This document shows, one piece after another, positions 35,980 to 44,947 of a stretch of DNA of 64,000 nt. Position 1 is the first letter of the stretch; every line of letters starts with the position of its first letter. The translations under genes were made by a program, and so were the position numbers. The notes under the pieces are model-generated. The model searched no databases. It saw nothing but the letters and a program-made list of their open reading frames with translations, and was not told the DNA's origin. This stretch comes from CAZOZZ01 sp965247425 (lineage in GTDB: Bacteria; Acidobacteriota; Terriglobia; 20CM-2-55-15): positions 5,208,001-5,272,000 of the forward strand of contig OZ252023.1 of assembly GCA_965247425.1 (NCBI GenBank), in the 5' to 3' direction.

Positions 35980-36090
35980 GAAATCAGTACAATCCGTCCT
36001 TGGCCGAGGTGAGGGCACCATCTTCGTAGGAGCAAAGCCGATGCCTGAGGTGGAGTCACCGCTTGGAAGTTCGGTGTTATCTCTGCTGAC

Positions 36091-36417
36091 TTAGCGCTTC
36101 AGGATAGAGCTCAAAACCCCCAGACCGCCTCCGCCTGAGATGTTCGCAGCAAACTTGATCCCAGCCTCGCCGAGCGCCTTGATATGACCTATCACATCGG
36201 CGATTGACTCGTTCTTCCGGGTTGCTTCTTCAACGATTGCGACTAACTTGTCGTAGGTTTCTTGATCAGTCAACTTGAGGTTTTCAGCGATCGATCGCAG
36301 CGCGTCGCCTTGCGCTGAAATCTCATTGAGTTCTTCCTGGGTCTTCTCGTTTGCCTTTTCCACAGCCCCGGCGCTGGCTTCTCTCATCTTTTTTTGCCAG
36401 TCTTTCTCGTTTGCCAT
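36091..36417 (-). CDS. Small helical protein of unknown function in the membrane-protein operon
   Basis: 108 residues from ATG 36417, preceded by AAAGGAG. MANEKDWQKKMREASAGAVEKANEKTQEEL and the following heptads predict amphipathic helices or coiled coil; the C-terminus is glycine rich (NISGGGGLGVLSSILKR). No signal peptide and no known domain recognised. It is the last gene of an operon with a lipoprotein and a membrane protein; the start is 22 bases past the lipoprotein stop. Confidence 0.65.
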   Translation of the reverse strand: MANEKDWQKKMREASAGAVEKANEKTQEELNEISAQGDALRSIAENLKLTDQETYDKLVAIVEEATRKNESIADVIGHIKALGEAGIKFAANISGGGGLGVLSSILKR

Positions 36418-36439
36418 TACGCGCTCCTTTCTTTCGGCT

Positions 36440-37051
36440 CTATGATGGGTCAGGTTCGAAGGCAGCCGCTGCGGTCTCGATCTCGCTGGTCGCGGATGCA
36501 GCAAAATCAGACGCCTGTCCGATGGCCGCGTTGATCTTGTCTCGGACATCCTTGAGTCGTGCGGATTCGAGGACTTCATCTTGAAGGTCTTGCACCTTCA
36601 GAACGCTATTGAGGTGCGCCGTCACGGCGGAATTGGCGCGGATCACCCGGCCGAATGCGTCGTCAATATCAGCGAGCAGCGCGATCTCCTGTTGTTGGAG
36701 GGGCCCGAGAAATTCCTGTCGTTTTTTGTCTATTGCTTCGACAGCGAGGCGGGCCCAGAACTCGACACGATCCATCTGATTGCTTTGTGCCGCCTCGACC
36801 AGGTTTCCATCCTTAACGAAACTCGTCAGGTAAGCGGGTGTCCAGACGTTCTCGATAACGCCTAGACCGCGCTGACGAATCTGATCGAATGAAAAACGAA
36901 TCGTTCGCTGGTAGCCGGTGTGGAGCTGCTCGATATCCTGCCCGACGGCATAAGAGAGTTGTACGGCCTCTTTTGGGACTGTCGCGCATCCCGCCAATCC
37001 GAGGAGGCTGAGTCCGATCAGTACTACCGCCCATCGTCTCGTGTGATGCAT
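36440..37051 (-). CDS. Lipoprotein, helical, unknown function
   Basis: 203 residues from ATG 37051 with GAGGAG upstream. The signal sequence MHHTRRWAVVLIGLSLLGLAGC ends in a clear lipobox (LAGC), giving a mature lipoprotein with Cys at position 22. The mature part is almost all helix (EAVQLSYAVGQDIEQLHTGYQRTIRF, QQQEIALLADIDDAFGRVI) and has no recognised domain. It is between the IS-split membrane protein (33 bases upstream) and a small coiled protein, and likely acts at the same membrane complex. Confidence 0.75.
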   Translation of the reverse strand: MHHTRRWAVVLIGLSLLGLAGCATVPKEAVQLSYAVGQDIEQLHTGYQRTIRFSFDQIRQRGLGVIENVWTPAYLTSFVKDGNLVEAAQSNQMDRVEFWARLAVEAIDKKRQEFLGPLQQQEIALLADIDDAFGRVIRANSAVTAHLNSVLKVQDLQDEVLESARLKDVRDKINAAIGQASDFAASATSEIETAAAAFEPDPS

Positions 37052-38045
37052 TGTTTCTCCTCTAAGCTGATCGCATGGCATGTTCATGTTTGTGTCGGAG
37101 TCCTGCCCTGTTCCGGGAATTTCAATCCCAGGTATGTTCCCGAACTGATACCCAGCAGGCCAAGAAGTGTGGAGTTGAACTCGGGCATGGACAGCGTTTC
37201 GTACACGGAACTGCAAAAGATCATACCCAGAACGACCGTCCAGGCCACTAGTTGAAAGCGGTATAAACTTATTCCTCGACGGTCGCTCAGGATGTCGGTG
37301 AGGAATCCTGCTGAGGAGATGCTTTCCTCAGCAGGGGGAGTTGCTTCTGGTTTCACCGCTCCTGCCGATTCTCCCTTCGACTTATCGTCACCCCCAGCTG
37401 TCGACTCGCTCGATGCCGCCTCAGGTTTGCCGGACTCGATCACGGATGAACCCAGCGCCGTACCGGCACCGATTCCCAGAAGAGCGAGAACCGACTGCGT
37501 AATGGTGTCCAATTCGCCTGTAACCACCCAGAGAAACCCATAAGCGGCGATCGTCAGAAAAAACCAGAAAGCCATCTGACACCGTGCGAGGCTGTAGCGA
37601 CTCAGCTTCCCGGGTCCTGCCGGAACCCTCGGGTTCCGAAGCAATTCGCTCCTGACGGCAAGCCTGAACAATAAGAACGTGGCAGCGACCAGAATGACGA
37701 AGAAGATGGAGAATTCGACGACTGGAAGAAGGATGAGCTGAAAATCATCAACCTCGGAAGCGATTGGCGTCTCAGCTGAGGTACCCACGCTGACTGAAAC
37801 ACTCCTTTCAAATCCGGATGGACTGCCCAACAGGCGATGCCACGAGCTATCGTTATCTGGTGACCGAGCCAGGAAGAAAGAGACCTTTCCTTCCGCGGGC
37901 ATACATTGATAAGGCTCTAAACCGTCCAGCCCAATGTCGCCCAGGAACAATACAATCCCTGTACAACTCCCGCCTAATTCTTCGAGCAGGACGGAAATAC
38001 CCTCGACCTCGATTGTGATGTGATCCCCAAGCCCTGCGTGACTAG

Positions 38046-39783
38046 CCCGCATAAATCACCGAAAGGACCAGAAAAGGCCGCCCTGTTTGGCATAAATCGT
38101 TTGTCGAGAACGGTTCAGAAACCAAACGGAGGCGGCCCTTATGAGTACAGAGTGTAAACAAACCACGTTCGAATTTCACGGACTTCTTCAACGAAAAATG
38201 AAGGCGCGTTTCGACGGCGGCAAGATCACGTCTGACGCTGGAGTTCTGCTGCTGCGTGAAGTCGAAAAGCGGACCGGTTTGATCGATGGATTGGCGGGGT
38301 GTTTTAGCGATCATCGCGACCAACGGTTGATCGAACACACCGTGAAGGAGCTGTTGGGACAGCGGGTCTACGGGCTGTGCCTGGGATATGAAGACCTGAA
38401 CGATCACGATCAGTTACGGACCGACCCGATGCTTGCGTTGGCGGTGGACAAAGCGGATCCGCTGGGAACGAATCGACGACAGGCCGGCGACTGGGGAAAG
38501 GCGTTGGCGGGCAAGAGCACGCTAAACCGATTGGAGTTGACCGGCGCCGAAGTCGGCGACCAGGAGCGGTACAAGAAGATCGCTATGGATGGGGACAAGA
38601 TCGATCGTTGGATGGTCGATGCGTTTGTGGCAGCCCATGACAACACGGCGCCCGAAGAGATCGTTCTGGATCTGGACGCGACCGATGATCCGATCCATGG
38701 TCAACAGGAAGGCCGGTTCTTTCACGGCTACTACCGCAACTACTGCTATCTGCCCTTGTACATCTTCTGTGGAGAGCATCTGTTGTGCGCTCGGCTGCGC
38801 CCGTCCAATATCGATGGGGCGGCAGGATCAGTCGATGAATTGGAACGTATCGTCGGCCAGATCCGTCAGAGCTGGCCGGACGTGTCGATCATCATTCGGG
38901 CCGATTCCGGATTCTGCCGGGATGCATTACTGGACTGGTGTGAAACCCACCAGATCGATTATGTGATGGGGTTGGCCAAGAACGACCGCCTCAAGCGAGA
39001 GATCGCTGACCAGATGATTCAGGCTGAAGCGGAGTTTCAGACCACTGGGAAATCGGCACGAGTGTTTAAGGATTTCCTGTACCGGACTCGAAAGAGCTGG
39101 AGCCGCACTCGTCGCGTTGTTGGCAAAGCCGAGTTCCTGGCCAAGGGCGCCAATCCCCGATTCGTGGTGACCTCACTGCCACCGGAACGACTCGGAGCCC
39201 AAGCGCTCTACGAAGATTTCTATTGCGCACGCGGCGACATGGAGAACCGGATCAAAGAACAGCAACTGGATCTATTTGCCGACCGCACCAGTGCGGGAAC
39301 CATGCGCGCCAATCAGCTCCGACTGTATCTGTCCTCAGCCGCCTACATGCTTATGCAGGCGTTGCGTCGTCTCGGTCTCAAAGATACCGCGATGGCCCAT
39401 GCCCAATGCGGAACCATCCGTCTGAAGCTTCTTAAGATCGGTGCGCGTATCCGCCTCACGGTCCGCAACGTCTGGATCTCGATGTCGGAGGCCTATCCCT
39501 ATGCCGACGTCTTTGCTCTCATAGTGAGAAACCTGCAATCAATTCCGCTTCGTTGCTGACGACACCGAACCTTCAGATCCGAAAAACAGCGCCTCTCATC
39601 TGCCTCCCGGCGAGGCCTGCCTGCACTCGCCCATTCATGCCGATCTCCCGCCAAATGTCGCCGTGTCACAGGCTCAAAATCCGCCAATGTCCACGGCTCG
39701 CTCACTCTCAGCTCCAAGTCTCGCCGCAAATCGCTTCTCGTATCCGAACACCGATCGATTCTCCGATTGGTGATCCATCCGGG
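38046..39783 (+). mobile_element. IS1380-family insertion sequence, copy C (1738 bp)
   Basis: Same length, termini and gene as copies A and B. Target duplication CTAG at 38042-38045 and 39784-39787. One base differs from copy A within the transposase (G to A in the HQV/IDY codon). Confidence 0.95.
38141..39559 (+). CDS. IS1380-family DDE transposase (copy C)
   Basis: 472 residues, identical to the other copies except Ile for Val at HQIDY. All core acidic motifs are intact. Transcription is opposite to the host operon it interrupts. Confidence 0.95.
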   Translation: MSTECKQTTFEFHGLLQRKMKARFDGGKITSDAGVLLLREVEKRTGLIDGLAGCFSDHRDQRLIEHTVKELLGQRVYGLCLGYEDLNDHDQLRTDPMLALAVDKADPLGTNRRQAGDWGKALAGKSTLNRLELTGAEVGDQERYKKIAMDGDKIDRWMVDAFVAAHDNTAPEEIVLDLDATDDPIHGQQEGRFFHGYYRNYCYLPLYIFCGEHLLCARLRPSNIDGAAGSVDELERIVGQIRQSWPDVSIIIRADSGFCRDALLDWCETHQIDYVMGLAKNDRLKREIADQMIQAEAEFQTTGKSARVFKDFLYRTRKSWSRTRRVVGKAEFLAKGANPRFVVTSLPPERLGAQALYEDFYCARGDMENRIKEQQLDLFADRTSAGTMRANQLRLYLSSAAYMLMQALRRLGLKDTAMAHAQCGTIRLKLLKIGARIRLTVRNVWISMSEAYPYADVFALIVRNLQSIPLRC

Positions 39784-40029
39784 CTAGTTCTTTCCCCGCG
39801 TCCGGAGATCGCGGAAATGACTCGCGGTCTGGTTTGCTGGTCCACCGAATCAGTCTGTTGCAGGGTGGAAATGGCAGGTGCAGCCGCAGCTCCTCCGCCG
39901 ACCGGTGCAACAAGTAAGAGCAAACAAAGAAAGAGAGGAAATGGACGTTTCATTCGCACAACCCTCTATGCCCGCGTCGGGCTCATCGGCTCCTCGGGGA
40001 ACCTGAATGAAAAGAGTTCACGCACGACG

Positions 40030-40170
40030 GAGCCACTCGACCGCAGTCGGTGGAAACTTCGGCTGCGCGCTCGTCGCCGAATCATTCGAAGAGCTTCTTA
40101 CTTTCGAGCAGGTCGGTCTGGATCGGGGTCTGATGACGGCGGTGGTGGGCGCCTCACTGGAAATCGACAT
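40030..40170 (-). pseudogene. Remnant of a third cyclase module (module 3)
   Basis: From ATG 40170 the sequence starts ATGTCGATTTCCAGTGA as in module 1, and aligns for about 140 bases (GAAGCTCTTCGAA, GACGAGCGCGC, AAGTTTCC blocks). It has a one-base loss in the first 60 bases, and in the ancestral frame GAA CGA has become GAA TGA, a stop. Homology ends near 40030, shortly before the membrane-protein gene. No kinase or TPR sequence remains. Confidence 0.75.
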
Positions 40171-40488
40171 TTAAACCCTCTGCTCGTATGTCTACGGCTA
40201 ATTAATGGCCTATATCGGCTGGTCCGGTGACCAACCATCCGGGCCGCCTTTCTTCAGTCGCCTGCATACTGCAGAACGAGGGATTCATTGTTTTCGTATT
40301 TATACTTCCGAAACCAGGAAGCAACCGAAATCGGCACAACTCACGCCTGCTGACGTGGGCACGCCAATCTCGCAGGAACTCGGTGATGATCGAAAGAATC
40401 GGTGGGGTTTCGGATCGTTGAACCCACCGAGAATCTCTGGCCGCCTCGGAACTATCGGCCGTCTGTCTGCGCGCTTCCCAGCGTGGAC
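40171..40488. other. Module 3 promoter and leader; 3' flank of asparagine-synthetase operon
   Basis: Bases 40171-40345 align with the leaders of modules 1 and 2. The rest up to the stop of the asparagine-synthetase-like gene contains no convincing gene or RNA. Confidence 0.5.
40299..40326 (-). promoter_or_regulatory. Module 3 promoter (conserved among three modules)
   Basis: Minus-strand GGTTGC, 16 bases, TATAAA, in the same conserved context as modules 1 and 2 (GGAAGCAACCGAAAT on the plus strand). It may now drive the membrane-protein/lipoprotein operon. Confidence 0.45.
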
Positions 40489-42188
40489 TCAACGTCTTGT
40501 TCGAAGCCAGGACTCCAGAGCCATCAGCAGCCAGATCTTCTCTCCGCGACGGGGCTGAACTTCGGGAAGCTTGCCGCCGAGGAGACGATCGAGGTACGAA
40601 CGCTCGAAGATCCCATACGGTGTGAGCCCGTCGAGAAGCCGTTCCCGGGCCGCCTTTCGGAGCGGTCCCTGGAACCAGCTTTCCACCGGTACCAGCATGC
40701 CGCACTTCGGGCGGTCGACGATCACCGGCGGGAGCAAGTCGCGGACGGCGCTCTTCAGGAGATATTTCTCCACGTTCCCCCTCAGCTTGAGTCCGGGCGG
40801 TATCCGGAACGAAAGGTCGACGATCCTCTGGTCGAAGAGCGGGGATCGTGGCTGAATCCCGAACGGTCGGCTCAGGTGGTCCAGCTTGGACAGGATGTGG
40901 TGCGTCCCCTTGAAACGGATGTTGATGGCCATCAGCTTGTTTACGAACGAGGGCCAGCGGGAGTCGGAAAAGTAGGGTGCGAACCAGTTTTCGATGGGGT
41001 CGTCGGCGATGGCTGCCCGGACGGGGGCGACAGCATCGCAGGCAGGTCGTCGTAGCACTTTCCGTAGGACCTCAGATACGAACTTTCGCGCCTGAAACCT
41101 CCTGGACCGCTGCGGTTTCGTCTATCGCCGAGAAGCTCGGCCAGCAGCATGGGGCCGTTCTTCGGGCCTCCGAAACACGGATCGCCTCCTTCCCCATTCA
41201 AGACAGCCTGGACCTCGCCGGCAGCTTGCCGGAACAGCATCGCGTTCGGGATGGTAAGGGGGTCCCCGATGGGATCGCTGAGCGCCCGCATCGTGTCGTC
41301 GAAGTGATGGAGGATCGTTTGTGGGGAGATCTCGACGACCGTATGCTTCGTGCCGCAAGTCGCAGCTACCAGAGAACTGAACTCGAGCTCGTTCCGATGG
41401 CTGTTGCCGAACGAGATGGAATAGGTGTGCAGCGGTTCCCGGTGCAGTTTTGCGGCGAGAGCCACGACCAGGCTGGAGTCGATGCCGCCCGAAAGCGATG
41501 CTCCGACGGGGCCCTCATCCGGGAGCCGTCTTCGGACGGCGATCTCCAACTCGTCACGAAGAATCGAACGCAATTCCTCTTCCGACTCATTCTTGCCGGC
41601 ACCTTCCGGCTTGCCGGCACCCTCCGGAGGGAGCCTGTAGAACTGCTCCCTCCGGAGTCGGCTGTTCTCGAAGAGCACGCGTTCACCGGGCAGGACCTTA
41701 TACACCCCGTCCACCATTGTGCGGCGTGTGGGAACAAAGGCGCAGGAAAGATAGGCGGCAAGTGCCGGATAGTTCAAACGGAGCTCAAGGTGACCTGTCG
41801 CCAGAAGGGCATGGAGGGATGAGGCGAAAAGGAGCCGATCGTCGTCGACCGCGTAGTAGAGGCACCGCTCGCCTATGGGGTCGCGCCAGAGGGTTACCGC
41901 GGATCCTTCTTCGGCAACCGAGGCGAGCGCGTACCCTCCGTGAACCTCGCCGACCCGATCTGCAGCGACGATCGATCGCCACTCTTCCACCGAAGCGATC
42001 TGTCTGCCGTCAAGCGAAGCGCGATCCCAGTCCGCGTGGATGCCAGCGTGGGCGTGGCTTTCCCGGTCGTCTCCCAGGCCTTTCCGGCCGGTTCCGATCT
42101 GGCCAAAACGTAAGCCGGACACGGCCGGGACCACACGAGCGTTCTTCCCAGACGCCTTTCCTTCTTTGCCTGACGTTCCGATGATCAC
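40489..42188 (-). pseudogene. Asparagine-synthetase-like protein 1, frameshifted
   Basis: From ATG 42188: a glutaminase-like N-terminal fold without the catalytic Cys2 (MIIGTSGKEG), with GEVHGGYALASV and WRDPIGERCLYYA, then a synthetase domain with the ATP pyrophosphatase loop GASLSGGIDSSLVVALAA and LNGEGGDPCFGG. Near 41023-41027 (run of five G on plus strand) the match moves frame and continues as VRAAIADDPIENWFAPYF to a typical C-terminus (PKCGMLVPVESWFQGPLR, KIWLLMALESWL) at 40489. Restored length about 565. Loss of the N-terminal cysteine means ammonia would have to come from elsewhere, as in amide-forming or lactam-forming homologues. A one-base sequencing error would restore it. Confidence 0.8.
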
Positions 42189-42196
42189 GAAGACCT

Positions 42197-43195
42197 CTAC
42201 CCGAAACCGGATCCTCCGTCCGGTGACAAAGCATTAAAGACACGCCTCAGTATCCTCTGGGGTCGAGTTGCGGCGAACTCGACCGCGTAAATGGCCAGCA
42301 AGCGGGCCTCCTTCGGTGTCAGCGTACCCGCTGGACTTGCATCCAGGCCGGTCACTTCGAGGTAACACCCCTTGAGGTCCCGGACGTGATCAGGCCGTAA
42401 TCCGATGTCCTGGATTTGCGGGCCTCCCTGAAACCAGTTTCCCGAAGATCCGAGATGGTTGGCGAGCATGCAGCCTTTCACCGTGCAGTCATGCAGCGCG
42501 AAGATTTCGATTTCCGGATTGTTGCGAATCATCTGAAGAACGGTCTCAAAACTCTCCTCTGGGTAGCCGTCGTGGGCCAGCACCGCGCAGTTGTTTTCGA
42601 AATGAAAATTGTTGTAGAGCAGCACGTCCACGGTTTCGTGCCGGTCGCAGATGATTGCGCGGTCGAACGAATAGTCGGCGATATCCGCCACCAATTCCGG
42701 GGAAGGCTTCACCGACCGATCTTCAGGGTCGATGTAACCCTCCGGGATTCCATGGGCCGACATCCACTTCTCCCAGAGCACGTCGAAATCGGACCTCGGT
42801 AGTCGCACCACAGGTCTGCGTGCACGGGCCTGAAAGCCGAGAAAGACGACGACCACGAGAGCCACCAATACGGCGATCCTCTGGACACTTCCAACCTGCG
42901 GAAAGTTCGCAAGCCCGATCACAATCAGAACGATCGAAGGCAAAACGGCATAAACGTATGCTTTTCGTACCGCCCGCTTCCAGAGTGAACGGCAGACCTC
43001 GTAGTAGAGGTTGTCGAGTACCCAACGAATTTTCCCGTCGGAAGACACTCGCCTGGCGGCGCTTTCAAAGAACTTGTCCGTGAACGGATCGCCGCGGACG
43101 GGCTCGAAGGCAAAGGGTTTTCGGCAGGATGCGCAGCGGTGGCCAGGTAAACGGTCCTTGTGGTTGCTGTCCTTACCACAGTAGATGCATTTCAT
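42197..43195 (-). CDS. Zinc-ribbon membrane protein of unknown function
   Basis: 332 residues. The N-terminus is a zinc ribbon, CIYCGKD then CASCRKPF (two CxxC). Two membrane helices follow (AYVYAVLPSIVLIVIGLANF and IAVLVALVVVVFLGF, residues about 78-120), then a soluble domain of about 190 residues containing DRAIICDRHETVDVLL, NCAVLAHDGYPEESFETVLQMI and IFALHDCTVKGCMLA. I do not recognise this domain; the alternation of strands and helices suggests an alpha/beta fold. It lies three bases after asparagine-synthetase-like protein 2 and nine before protein 1, so all three are one transcript and probably one complex. Confidence 0.7.
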   Translation of the reverse strand: MKCIYCGKDSNHKDRLPGHRCASCRKPFAFEPVRGDPFTDKFFESAARRVSSDGKIRWVLDNLYYEVCRSLWKRAVRKAYVYAVLPSIVLIVIGLANFPQVGSVQRIAVLVALVVVVFLGFQARARRPVVRLPRSDFDVLWEKWMSAHGIPEGYIDPEDRSVKPSPELVADIADYSFDRAIICDRHETVDVLLYNNFHFENNCAVLAHDGYPEESFETVLQMIRNNPEIEIFALHDCTVKGCMLANHLGSSGNWFQGGPQIQDIGLRPDHVRDLKGCYLEVTGLDASPAGTLTPKEARLLAIYAVEFAATRPQRILRRVFNALSPDGGSGFG

Positions 43196-43198
43196 GTG

Positions 43199-44920
43199 TT
43201 ACCTACTTTCAGGGCGTTGGCCTTTCCCGTCCACAAAAACCCGCAACCACGCCTCGAGCATCGCCAGCGTCCACAATCTCTCCCCCACCCTTCTTCCTCG
43301 CGTTTCAGCCGCGCCATCCCGCCCTTTGCGAAGTTCCCCTACGTACTCGGAACGGAACAGGCCTCGTTTCTTGAGGGATCGTTTGCCGAGCAGTTCCCGA
43401 ATCATCCCCTTGAGCGGACCCCGTGACCAGGCACCCATCGGAACGCTCATTCCCGACTTCTTCCGCCAGACGATCTCGTCCGGTAACAAGCCATCCATAG
43501 CATGCTTGAGGATGTATTTTTCGCAGGACCCATGCAGCTTTTCCGTCGGGGGAAGCGTGAACGAAGCTTCGGCAAGAGCGCGGTCGAACAGTGGCATTTG
43601 AAGTCCCAGACCCCACCCGACCGCGATAGCCTCGGCTCGCGGCACGATGTTGTACATGCCCTTGAGTCCGATGTCGACCAGGCGAACCCGGGTGAGGTAC
43701 GAGGGGGAATTTCGGTTGAGCAGGCCGCCGATCAGCGCTCGGCGTCGGTCGGGAGTCTCCAGGCGGGCCCGGAACTTCGAGGAATAGAGGTCGTCCTCAA
43801 ATCCATAGAAACGGTGGTAGGAATCCAGGTACGCTTCCTCGCGGCTCCTTTCGGGTAAAGACACCGCGAATGCCTCCCGCGCCAGCATCGGCTTGGCCGT
43901 CCAACCTCCGAAAAACTGATCGCCTCCCTCACCGTTGAATACGGTATGAACTCCCTCCTCATGGGCGGCCGCCCCCAGCAGGTGTTGCGGCGCCGTGACC
44001 GGGTCGCCGTAGGGAAGGTCGAGCTTCCAGATGAAGTCCCAGAAACTCCGGCGGATCTCCTTGCCGCGCATTCGGACCAGCGTGTGCGGGATCCCGAGAT
44101 GTCGAGCCACCGTCTTTGCTTCCTCGAGTTCGACACCGTGTTTCCGGAAGTCTGCGCTGAAGGTGTGCACAGGCACTTCCCGCTCTCGAAGCAGCGCGGC
44201 AACGCAGGCGGAATCGAGACCACCGGACAGATACACCCCCACCCGCTCGCCGTTCGAGACGCGTCGTTCGATGGCTTGATCGACCAGCGTCCTCAGGCCC
44301 GGTGCGTCGAGCCTTTCGCACCCATTCGAGGCGAGCCGCTCCTCCAGGGCAAACTTCGCTTCCACAGCAAAGGATCCGTTTCGCCAGATCCCGATCGATC
44401 CCGGTGGAAGGCGTCGCACCCCTGCGATTGGTGTTCGCTCGGAAGGAACGAAGGAAAAGGTCAGGTACTCGTGTAGAGCGGTGTAGTCGATCTCTGCGGA
44501 AATGGTGGGGACCGCCAGCAGTTGCTTCAGTTCGGTTGCGAAGTAGAGCGTGCCGCCCCGCTGTGCGTAGAACAGTGGTGCGATGCCGAACGGGTCTCGA
44601 ACGAGGCGGGTGGACATCGTCTCGGTGTCGTGACAAACGGCCGAGAACGCTCCGTCGGCATGCCTGTAGCCATTCGGCTCGAACAGCGTACTCGGGGAAA
44701 TTTTTCCGTTTGGGGAAAGGACTTCGCCCACTCCGACGACGATTTGCTTCGAACGGTTGCCGGGGAGCGTGATTGGCTCACCCGGGTCATATCGCAACCC
44801 GACTCCAAATCCCCCGGCCTGGTAGGTCGTGCTGTCCTGACCGCGGTAGGGAACGGCAGCCAGCATCGCGGAAAGGGTTTCATTCGATTCCCGGCCGACC
44901 CAGCCGCACAGCGCGCCCAT
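43199..44920 (-). CDS. Asparagine-synthetase-like protein 2
   Basis: 573 residues, full two-domain architecture. N-terminal Ntn-type domain MGALCGWVGRESNETLSAML, in which the only candidate nucleophile is Cys5, not Cys2, unless a different start is used; the GQD loop reads YRGQDSTTY. ATP-binding loop VGVYLSGGLDSACVAALL near residue 238 and FNGEGGDQFFGGW near 335 are intact. The C-terminal PLFDRALAEASFTLPP and KKSGMSVPMGAWSRGPLKG motifs are typical of AsnB-like enzymes. Such pairs make amides or intramolecular amide bonds in envelope polymers or peptides; no peptide precursor or protease was found nearby. First gene of a tight three-gene operon. Confidence 0.82.
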   Translation of the reverse strand: MGALCGWVGRESNETLSAMLAAVPYRGQDSTTYQAGGFGVGLRYDPGEPITLPGNRSKQIVVGVGEVLSPNGKISPSTLFEPNGYRHADGAFSAVCHDTETMSTRLVRDPFGIAPLFYAQRGGTLYFATELKQLLAVPTISAEIDYTALHEYLTFSFVPSERTPIAGVRRLPPGSIGIWRNGSFAVEAKFALEERLASNGCERLDAPGLRTLVDQAIERRVSNGERVGVYLSGGLDSACVAALLREREVPVHTFSADFRKHGVELEEAKTVARHLGIPHTLVRMRGKEIRRSFWDFIWKLDLPYGDPVTAPQHLLGAAAHEEGVHTVFNGEGGDQFFGGWTAKPMLAREAFAVSLPERSREEAYLDSYHRFYGFEDDLYSSKFRARLETPDRRRALIGGLLNRNSPSYLTRVRLVDIGLKGMYNIVPRAEAIAVGWGLGLQMPLFDRALAEASFTLPPTEKLHGSCEKYILKHAMDGLLPDEIVWRKKSGMSVPMGAWSRGPLKGMIRELLGKRSLKKRGLFRSEYVGELRKGRDGAAETRGRRVGERLWTLAMLEAWLRVFVDGKGQRPESR

Positions 44921-44947
44921 GCCGGGGATTATTGCATGTCGCTTCGC

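Larger units (their letters stand above)
37084..39953 (-). pseudogene. Signal-peptide membrane protein split by IS1380 copy C
   Basis: The 5' part (39953-39784) encodes a signal peptide (MKRPFPLFLCLLLLVAPVGGG) and a short mature stretch. The rest runs from 38045 to 37084. Deleting the IS and one CTAG gives a continuous 1128-base frame, 375 residues and stop (join reads GERTSHAGLGDH). The middle has an extracytoplasmic domain with two cysteines, then a helix (VEFSIFFVILVAATFLLFRL), two tandem similar helical units (MAFWFFLTIAAYGFLWVVTGELDTI; FQLVAWTVVLGMIFCSSVYETLSMPEF), each followed by LLGIGAGTALG or LLGISSGTYLG, separated by a Ser/Glu/Lys-rich linker. Function unknown. It heads an operon with a lipoprotein and a small protein. 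Confidence 0.85.

Noticed and set aside
40489..44920. Lasso-peptide biosynthesis locus
   Set aside because: Asparagine-synthetase-like genes are present, but no transglutaminase-like protease, RRE protein or precursor peptide was found.
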